From positions 1 through 64,000 of the forward strand of contig CAMYLY010000017.1 in assembly GCA_947259405.1 (NCBI GenBank): a DNA stretch of 64,000 nucleotides, in the 5' to 3' direction. The DNA is from an uncultured Gemmatimonadales bacterium (GTDB lineage: Bacteria; Gemmatimonadota; Gemmatimonadetes; Gemmatimonadales; GWC2-71-9). Each line of letters opens with the position of its first letter. Position 1 is the stretch's first letter. The position numbers and the translations under genes are program-made. A model generated the notes under the pieces. That model was not told the origin of the DNA. It saw only the letters and a list, made by a program, of their open reading frames with translations, and did not search any database. Below, piece by piece: positions 40,473-48,438 of this stretch.

Positions 40473-42189
40473 CGTCGTGCAGGCCGTCGAGCGCAATTAC
40501 CGCGACCTGCCGGTCGGCATCCTATTCGAACGCGACTCCCTGGGCTTCACGTTCCAGATCTGGGATTACAATCGATCAGCCATGAAGTACGTACCGCGGC
40601 CGCAATTCTCAGCGGACGCGGCGGTGTCAGAGGTGCTGGCGTCCCTGGAGGACATCGGATACCTGCCAGGCAGTCCGGACGGGTCCCGAGGCGCGGCGCC
40701 GTCGGCGCGTCGGGTGGCGTCACTGAGTCAAGCGATCATCGGGATACGTTCGCTGCCCGACGAGCAGGCTCGGCACCTCGCGGCCAAGACGCTGCTGCTG
40801 GGTTCCTACGACTTCGACCGGTCGGGATCGATCGACCAGGCACGGGAAGTCGACGCCCTGTCGTGCCAGGTGTGGACGGCACTCGACGGGACCTTCCCCG
40901 ACGTGCTCGACCGCTTCGGATTCGTCGACCAGACGGTCCGATACTCGGGCAGCATCTTCTTCAGTATCTCCGAACGGGTGCGTGTCCCAGCAGGTCGTCG
41001 AGGCCAGGCCTGTATGGATGGGCAGCCGCCACCGCCGACCGCTGAGGAAGAGGTCGTGTCAGTCGTCAGCGAGGTGCCCTTGCCGGAGCCCGTCACCGCG
41101 TTCGTGGCGAACGATGCCGCGGCGCGCGTGGTCAGCGAAGCGGGCGCCCGAGAACGTGGATCGGCCGATTGGGCAGAGGCAGTCCGACGGGTACTGCTTG
41201 AGGAGTTCGATGGCGATGGGTCGGGGGCACTCGATCGGAGCGGTGAGGTGAATGCCGTCCCGTGCGTGGTGTGGCAAGCTATCTGGTCGACACACGTAGA
41301 CTTCGTGGCCGATCTCGGGCTCGACGGGCAGGCGGCATTCGCGGGAGACAGCATTGGTGTACACATAGAACAACGGGACTTTGCCCGTTCGAGAACCGAG
41401 ACTTGCCTGTGGGAGACTGGCTCCACCGCTCCGACGCGGATCCGTCGGACGCGCGCCGGCACCACGGGAAGGCCATCCGCGCGGTTCTCGCCGGTCAACG
41501 CCCTGGCCAGCATCGGATCGTTCCCGGTCGAAGAACGGCAGCGCGCGGGGCGTACGATCCTGCTCAGCGCCTACGATCTGGATCGTTCTGGGTACATCGA
41601 CGAGGCGGCGGAGCTCGACGCCATTTCGTGCGAGACGTGGACGTCACTCGATGGAGCGTTCGCAGACTTTGCCGCCGAATATGGGTTTGTCGCCGATACG
41701 GTCGACGTGCGGCACTTCCGGGGCAGTCTCGTCTTCAATATCTCCCGGCGTCTCAAGGAGCCGGCCATCCAGCGATTCCTCGCTTGCCAGACTGGATTGC
41801 CGCCGCCCGCCACGGATCCGGCGACCGTCCCCGCGGCCGACACCACCATCGACTTGCCGGTTTCGCTGCGTCAGTTCATGAACGCACAAACGGCAGCCCG
41901 CGTCGCCTTGGATACGGATGGCTTGGAACCTGGTTCCGCCGATTGGGCGGCTGCAGTCCAGGCGGTCTTGCTGGAGAAGTACGATCTGGATAGCTCGGGG
42001 ATGATCGATCTGGCCGAGGAGGTCGAGCAAATCGCCTGCGTCGTGTGGAATACGATTCAAACGACATTCGCCGCGCCACTCAGCGTTCTCGGGCTCCATG
42101 CGGGCGGTGGTCTCTATCTCGGGCACGTTATTGGGATCGCCGTAGAGCAGAGAGATGCGGTGAGCGCCACCCTCGGGGACTGTCCGTAG
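40342..42189 (+). CDS. Protein with four EF-hand-like loops in an A-B-A-B repeat
   Basis: A 615-residue protein with no signal in its own frame; the signal lies in the preceding fragment. After an N-terminal region it contains four loops of the form DxDxSGx(I/L)DxxxE starting at residues 157 (DFDRSGSIDQARE), 290 (DGDGSGALDRSGE), 412 (DLDRSGYIDEAAE) and 548 (DLDSSGMIDLAEE). The acidic residue that would close a canonical EF-hand at position 12 is at 13 in all four. Loops 1 and 3 sit in one unit type (CxxWTxLDGxFxDF..YGF, then FNIS-like strand and a Cys), 2 and 4 in another (GSADWA.AV..VLLE, CVVWxxI). It ends the Ton/Tol-like operon. Calcium binding outside the cell is a fair inference; no known family was recognised. 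Confidence 0.7.
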   Translation: MMSQWAPEVEFRLDAGNLPSDALAGLIANTADTTKRAENAILYDVVQAVERNYRDLPVGILFERDSLGFTFQIWDYNRSAMKYVPRPQFSADAAVSEVLASLEDIGYLPGSPDGSRGAAPSARRVASLSQAIIGIRSLPDEQARHLAAKTLLLGSYDFDRSGSIDQAREVDALSCQVWTALDGTFPDVLDRFGFVDQTVRYSGSIFFSISERVRVPAGRRGQACMDGQPPPPTAEEEVVSVVSEVPLPEPVTAFVANDAAARVVSEAGARERGSADWAEAVRRVLLEEFDGDGSGALDRSGEVNAVPCVVWQAIWSTHVDFVADLGLDGQAAFAGDSIGVHIEQRDFARSRTETCLWETGSTAPTRIRRTRAGTTGRPSARFSPVNALASIGSFPVEERQRAGRTILLSAYDLDRSGYIDEAAELDAISCETWTSLDGAFADFAAEYGFVADTVDVRHFRGSLVFNISRRLKEPAIQRFLACQTGLPPPATDPATVPAADTTIDLPVSLRQFMNAQTAARVALDTDGLEPGSADWAAAVQAVLLEKYDLDSSGMIDLAEEVEQIACVVWNTIQTTFAAPLSVLGLHAGGGLYLGHVIGIAVEQRDAVSATLGDCP

Positions 42190-42235
42190 CTCGACCACGG
42201 TACGCTTCGACACGCACTCTCCGGACGCGGGTGGG

Positions 42236-42241
42236 TATCTT
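42236..42241 (+). promoter_or_regulatory. Candidate -10 element directly before a start codon
   Basis: TATCTT is followed by GTTCCGTC and then the ATG at 42250. The same 11-base core TATCTTGTTCC stands before the pilin-like operon at 1937. There is no Shine-Dalgarno, so the mRNA is probably leaderless or nearly so. Confidence 0.4.
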
Positions 42242-42249
42242 GTTCCGTC

Positions 42250-43884
42250 ATGAGATCCAGCCGCCGCGCGTTCCTTCAAGTGAGCGCCGCCGCAACCGGG
42301 GGACTCCTCGTTGGGTTCCGAATCCCCAACGACCCGGCGATCCCGCCCGTCGACTTCGAGCCGAACGCGTTCATTCGTGTCGACCCGTTCGGGAGCATCA
42401 CCATCACGGTGGCGCGACCGGAAATGGGTCAAGGTGTTCGCACCTCGCTTGCGATGATTCTCGCCGACGAGTTGGAGGCCGACTGGGAGCAGATCAGCAT
42501 CGCACAGGCTGATTTCGACGAGCGGTACGGGCCCCAGTACGTCGGTGGGAGCAACAGCATTCGCACGTCGTGGCTCCCCTTACGGGAGGCGGGTGCGACC
42601 GCGCGTACCATGCTGGTGAGCGCGGCCGCGGCGCATTGGGGAACAACGGTCGACACGTGTTATGCCGAGCAGAGCCGCGTCCATCACCGTCCGACGGGGC
42701 AAAGCATCAGCTTCGGCGAGCTTGCCGACGCTGCGGCGTCGCAGCCGCAGCCGCAAATCGTCGAACTGAAGGACGCGAGCGAGTTTCGCATCATCGGCGA
42801 ATCTGTCGGGAACGTCGACGCGCGCGCGATCGTAACCGGTGATATCCGATTTGGCCTCGACGTCGTAGTGCCGGGAATGGTGTATGCGGTCATTCAGCGG
42901 AGCCCGGTGTTCGGTGGTCGCCCGGCATCCGTCGACCACAGCGCTGCACGTGATGTTCCCGGCGTGCGTGACGTCCTTGTGGTGGAACCCGAAGTCGTTG
43001 GTGAGTTACCGCCGAACAACCCGCGTGTCGCGCACGGCATTGCCGTGATTGCCGACTCGACGTGGGCGGCTGTCGAGGGCCGACGGGCGCTCCGCGTGTC
43101 GTGGGAAGGCGGGGCGGAAGGCGAAAGCAGCTCCGACTTTTGGGAGCAGTGCGCGCAGCGCGCCACGCGTGCACCCGAGCGCGTCCTGCGTGACGAAGGC
43201 ACTGTGGACGAGGCGCTTGAGGCGGCCGCCCAGCGGTTGCGCTCCGTCTATCAGGTCCCCTACCTGACGCATGCGCCGATGGAGCCGCTCACGTGCGTCG
43301 CGCACGTGGAGACGGATCGTTGTCAGATCTGGGCATCGACCCAGAATCCGGCCAACGTCATGGAGGTTGCGCGACGCGTGACGGGCCTTCCAGCCGACGT
43401 AATCACCATCCGGCCGCAGCGTATGGGCGGGGCGTTCGGACGCCGTTACTACAGTGACGACGCTGCGGAGGCCATCTATCTCTCGAAGGTGCTGGGGGTG
43501 CCCGTCAAGCTCATGTGGACGCGCGAGGACGATATCAGCCACGGGGCGTTCCGACCCGCCGGGTATCATGTGTTGCAAGGTGCTGTAGGCGCGGACGGAC
43601 GTCCCACCGCATGGAGCCACTTCCTGGTCAACGCGTCCCGATACACGTCGCTGCGCCGCACGGGCCGCCCCGCCGGCGCGGGGGAGATGTACGACAACGA
43701 CTTCCCTGCACACCTAATCGACCACTTCCGGCTCTCGTATAGCGCCGTCGAATCGGCCGTACCGCGTGGGCAGTGGCGCGGCATCGCAGACTCGGCCAAC
43801 GTGTTCGTCGTCCAAAGCTTCCTTCCGACGGTTACCGATCGGAGAGCAGGTACTTCAAAACCAGTGATGGACCGAATGGGCTAG
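42250..43884 (+). CDS. Molybdenum hydroxylase large subunit (IorB/xanthine dehydrogenase type), C-terminally truncated
   Basis: A 544-residue product where the family usually has about 730 or more. A twin-arginine signal (SRRAFLQVSAAATGG) fits periplasmic isoquinoline-oxidoreductase-like enzymes. Seen: ITITVARPEMGQGVRTSLAMILADEL, VGGSNSIRTSWLPLREAGATAR, THAPMEPLTCVAHV and the molybdopterin motif MGGAFGRR. After VPRGQWRGIADSANVFVVQSF the sequence becomes unrelated (about 43825) and stops at 43884. The missing end normally carries the catalytic Glu, so the product should be inactive. The small iron-sulfur subunit gene is absent too. Best read as a decaying gene or an assembly junction. Confidence 0.75.
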   Translation: MRSSRRAFLQVSAAATGGLLVGFRIPNDPAIPPVDFEPNAFIRVDPFGSITITVARPEMGQGVRTSLAMILADELEADWEQISIAQADFDERYGPQYVGGSNSIRTSWLPLREAGATARTMLVSAAAAHWGTTVDTCYAEQSRVHHRPTGQSISFGELADAAASQPQPQIVELKDASEFRIIGESVGNVDARAIVTGDIRFGLDVVVPGMVYAVIQRSPVFGGRPASVDHSAARDVPGVRDVLVVEPEVVGELPPNNPRVAHGIAVIADSTWAAVEGRRALRVSWEGGAEGESSSDFWEQCAQRATRAPERVLRDEGTVDEALEAAAQRLRSVYQVPYLTHAPMEPLTCVAHVETDRCQIWASTQNPANVMEVARRVTGLPADVITIRPQRMGGAFGRRYYSDDAAEAIYLSKVLGVPVKLMWTREDDISHGAFRPAGYHVLQGAVGADGRPTAWSHFLVNASRYTSLRRTGRPAGAGEMYDNDFPAHLIDHFRLSYSAVESAVPRGQWRGIADSANVFVVQSFLPTVTDRRAGTSKPVMDRMG

Positions 43885-43958
43885 GAGCCCACGCTCGACG
43901 TCGGCGGCTGAAGACGAGGACTCGCGGGCGTCCAGCTCCGCCCACATCTTCTGACCCG

Positions 43959-45455
43959 ATGCCCCCCGAGCCTGCCCACGCATCGGCTGCGACCGAGTCC
44001 CATGCCCCCGAGGCGCAGACCGGCCTCGACCCCTGGCGCCGCGCTGAGCTGCCGCCGGCACCGACGCCGAAGGGACTTGCCTGGATTGGCACGGTAGGCC
44101 CGGGCGTGATTGTGCTCGGTGCCTCGATCGGAAGCGGCGAGTTCCTCTTGGGACCCGCCGCGTTCGTGCAGTACGGACTCACACTCCTGTGGGTCACGGC
44201 GGTGGCGGCCTTCCTCCAGACCATTTTCAACACGGAGCTCATGCGGTACACGCTGGCTACTGGTGAGCCCATCTTCACTGGGTTCATGCGCACGCAGCCC
44301 GGCTCCAATTTCTGGGCGTGGGTCTACACGCTGCTGTATGTACTCCAACTCGGCTGGCCCGGCTGGGCTGGAGCGGCGGCTGGCGCGATCTTCTTCTTGA
44401 TCTTCGGCCAGCTCGCGGGATCCGCCGACACCAACGTCGTGTATGCGATCGGCGTCGCCGCCTTCCTCGTGTGTGTGGTCGTTTTGCTGATCGGGCGGCG
44501 TATTGAACGCACACTCGAGATACTCAACTGGATTCTAGTTGTTGTGATTCTCGGCAGCTTCGTTGTGCTGGCCGCTGTGTTCGTAGCGCCTGCCACGTGG
44601 GTGGCAGCCCTCGCAGGATTCATCGGATTGGATCCGTCGACAGCGACGTTCTCCTTCATGCCCGAGGGCGTGGACTTCTTTCTCATTGGGGCGTTCGCGG
44701 CGTATTCGGGCGCTGGTGGGATGATCAACGTGTCGCTCTCCAGTTGGGCGCGGGACAAAGGCTATGGGATGGCGAAGGTCACGGGGTACATCCCCGCGGC
44801 GGTTGGCGGCCAGCGGGTCAAACTTGCCCACACCGGTTACATGTTCGAGCCAGACACCGAGGGCATGCGGCGGTGGCGAGCATGGTGGCGCATCGTGCGA
44901 GTGGACCAGTGGGGGATCTACTTCGTTGGAGCGATCCTCGGCATGCTGCTGCCCGCGATCCTCTACGTAACGTTCCTTCCAGATGCGGCAGACATACGCG
45001 GGTTGGGCGTGGCTGCCGCGCTCGCCGACGCGCTAAAAGCCAAGAACGCGCTGCTGTCGCTCCTGATTGCGTTCCTGGCGGCTTGGATCCTCTTCAAAAC
45101 GCAGCTCGATTTGCTCGATGGGATGACGCGCGGGGTCACTGACATCCTGTGGACCGGCAGCGCCCGACTCCGTGCGACCGACGTCGACGTGCGGCTAGTG
45201 TACTACGGCGTCTTGGCTGTAGTGGTGCTGTGGGGTGTTATCGCGCTCCGGTTGACGCAACCCATCGTGCTACTGCAACTGGGTGCAAACATGGCCGGGA
45301 TCGTGTTCATCATTGCCTCGTTGCATCTGCTGCACGTGAACACGACGTTGCTCCCGGCGGCCCTCCGACCACCTGCGTGGAGGCGTGTCGGGTTGGTAGC
45401 GACGTCCTTGTTCTATGGGACGTTCGTGGTACTCTGGCTGTCCACGATGATGTAG
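43959..45455 (+). CDS. Nramp-superfamily transporter lacking canonical metal-site motifs
   Basis: A 498-residue inner-membrane transporter with about 11 helices of the APC/LeuT fold. The start GPGVIVLGASIGSGEFLLGPAAFVQYG aligns with Nramp helix 1, where metal transporters have DPGN; here it is SIGSGE. Helix 6 (FFLIGAFAAYSGAGGMINVSLSSWARDKGYG) lacks the MPH motif. The substrate is therefore unlikely to be Mn2+ or Fe2+ bound in the usual way. The N-terminal 40 residues are a Pro/Ala-rich cytoplasmic tail. ATG 43959 is preferred; the long in-frame extension upstream is the 3' region of the truncated hydroxylase gene in another frame. No clear operon partner. Confidence 0.78.
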   Translation: MPPEPAHASAATESHAPEAQTGLDPWRRAELPPAPTPKGLAWIGTVGPGVIVLGASIGSGEFLLGPAAFVQYGLTLLWVTAVAAFLQTIFNTELMRYTLATGEPIFTGFMRTQPGSNFWAWVYTLLYVLQLGWPGWAGAAAGAIFFLIFGQLAGSADTNVVYAIGVAAFLVCVVVLLIGRRIERTLEILNWILVVVILGSFVVLAAVFVAPATWVAALAGFIGLDPSTATFSFMPEGVDFFLIGAFAAYSGAGGMINVSLSSWARDKGYGMAKVTGYIPAAVGGQRVKLAHTGYMFEPDTEGMRRWRAWWRIVRVDQWGIYFVGAILGMLLPAILYVTFLPDAADIRGLGVAAALADALKAKNALLSLLIAFLAAWILFKTQLDLLDGMTRGVTDILWTGSARLRATDVDVRLVYYGVLAVVVLWGVIALRLTQPIVLLQLGANMAGIVFIIASLHLLHVNTTLLPAALRPPAWRRVGLVATSLFYGTFVVLWLSTMM

Positions 45456-45521
45456 CCTGCGCGCTCCGAAAGAATACCGTCTTCTGCATCGGCGATCATA
45501 CACGGCAGCCCTAGATCCGCC

Positions 45522-47453
<1,932 letters not shown>

Positions 47454-47536
47454 GTCGTTGCGCTCGGTCGGAGATCATGGTTCGGTGGGGCCGGGTCGAA
47501 TACCCGCGCCCGGCTCCCCAATCCCGGTTCATTGGA

Positions 47537-47563
47537 GTGAACACCCCGTGAAGTCTCGATGAA
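47537..47563 (-). promoter_or_regulatory. Three 11-bp-spaced TTCAC-type repeats upstream of the CocE gene
   Basis: On the plus strand GTGAA stands at 47537 and 47548 and ATGAA at 47559, exactly 11 bases apart; on the coding (minus) strand they read TTCAT-N6-TTCAC-N6-TTCAC toward the gene that starts at 47453. Direct repeats of this spacing are typical for OmpR/PhoB-type response regulators. The same element occurs at 48261-48389 and 52319-52405. Confidence 0.55.
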
Positions 47564-47623
47564 ACAGTCGCGGCTGCACCTCGCTCGCCCGGGAGCGGAG
47601 GCCTCCGGCTGTATCGATGGTCG

Positions 47624-48244
47624 TTACCCGGACCGCGTCTGGTGAATCGAGTTCCCGAACGGCTCCGAGAGTTCGTCGATGAGCTGAGGTGGGATGCGCA
47701 GGCTCCCTGGATCGATCGGACGCTCGGCCCGCAGCCCGTGTTCACTCAGGCTCTCGTCCCGCACCTTCTTCTGCAGCAGCAAAATGCCGTAGATGAGGCC
47801 CTCGGGTCGGGGCGGGCAGCCGGGTACGAAGATGTCGACTGGCACGATGCTATCGATGCCTTGCACCATTGCATAAGTGTCGAATACGCCGCCCGTCGAC
47901 GCGCATGCGCCCATGGCGATCACCCATTTGGGTTGCGGCATCTGGTCGTAGAGGCGCCGCATGACCGGTGCGAGCTTGAAGGGCAGGCGTCCCGCGCAGA
48001 GGAGCACGTCTGCCTGCCGCGGCGAGAAGCTCAACCGCTCCATGCCGAATCGCGCCAGATCGTAGCGTGATGCGGCAGCCGCCATGAACTCGATCCCGCA
48101 GCACGCCGTGCAGAAGGGCATTGGCCACAGGCTGTTGGAACGCGCCCAGTTGACGAGGAAGTCGAGCCGCGTGGTCATCCAATGTGGAGACGCCGGTCCA
48201 GGGTCGGGCGTCCGTCCCGATCGCGGAGATGCCACTTTCACCAC
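47624..48244 (-). CDS. nuoB: NADH-quinone oxidoreductase subunit B-like protein (orphan)
   Basis: A 206-residue peripheral subunit of complex I that holds iron-sulfur cluster N2, the last before quinone. The [22 protein letters not shown]-type start and the cluster ligands ([10 protein letters not shown] with two Cys, GACAST and PGCPPRPEG) are all present. GTG 48244 follows a GGGGG stretch; ATG 48178 (MTTRLDFLV) is a shorter alternative. No other nuo gene is near, although nuoB normally sits between nuoA and nuoC, so the complex must be encoded elsewhere or this is a separate copy. Its upstream region carries three TTCAC repeats and two CTGTCAC repeats. Confidence 0.9.
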   Translation of the reverse strand: MVKVASPRSGRTPDPGPASPHWMTTRLDFLVNWARSNSLWPMPFCTACCGIEFMAAAASRYDLARFGMERLSFSPRQADVLLCAGRLPFKLAPVMRRLYDQMPQPKWVIAMGACASTGGVFDTYAMVQGIDSIVPVDIFVPGCPPRPEGLIYGILLLQKKVRDESLSEHGLRAERPIDPGSLRIPPQLIDELSEPFGNSIHQTRSG

Positions 48245-48260
48245 TTAGGCCCCCTTCCGT

Positions 48261-48389
48261 CTGTCACGCGGCTGTCACCTACACATTCGAAACGGGCCCG
48301 TGAAGCGGGGGTGAACCCGGGGTGAAGCGAACCGCGTCTCCGAGGAGCCATTCGGTCCGCGTGGCGGAGTGCCTTCATCTCCTCTTCAC
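48261..48389. promoter_or_regulatory. Divergent promoter region with 11-bp direct repeats
   Basis: CTGTCAC at 48261 and 48272 (11 apart, a Pho-box-like pair), GTGAA at 48300, 48311 and 48322 (11 apart; TTCAC toward nuoB on the minus strand), and TTCAT at 48374 with TTCAC at 48385 (11 apart; toward the kinase on the plus strand). All lie in the 194 bases between nuoB and the kinase gene, with no coding. Spacing and orientation suggest binding of an OmpR/PhoB-type regulator controlling both genes. Confidence 0.6.
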
Positions 48390-48438
48390 GATGCGCTGAG
48401 CACAGGTGTCGCTAATTGAGCGGGAAGGGTCGACACCG

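Noticed and set aside
43773-43958. Extended start of the Nramp-like gene
   Set aside because: The added 62 residues are the 3' region of the hydroxylase gene in another frame, Arg-rich and unlike a transporter start.
48261-48330. CRISPR-like array
   Set aside because: Half-sites of 5-7 bases at 11-bp spacing are far too short; no spacer structure and no cas genes.
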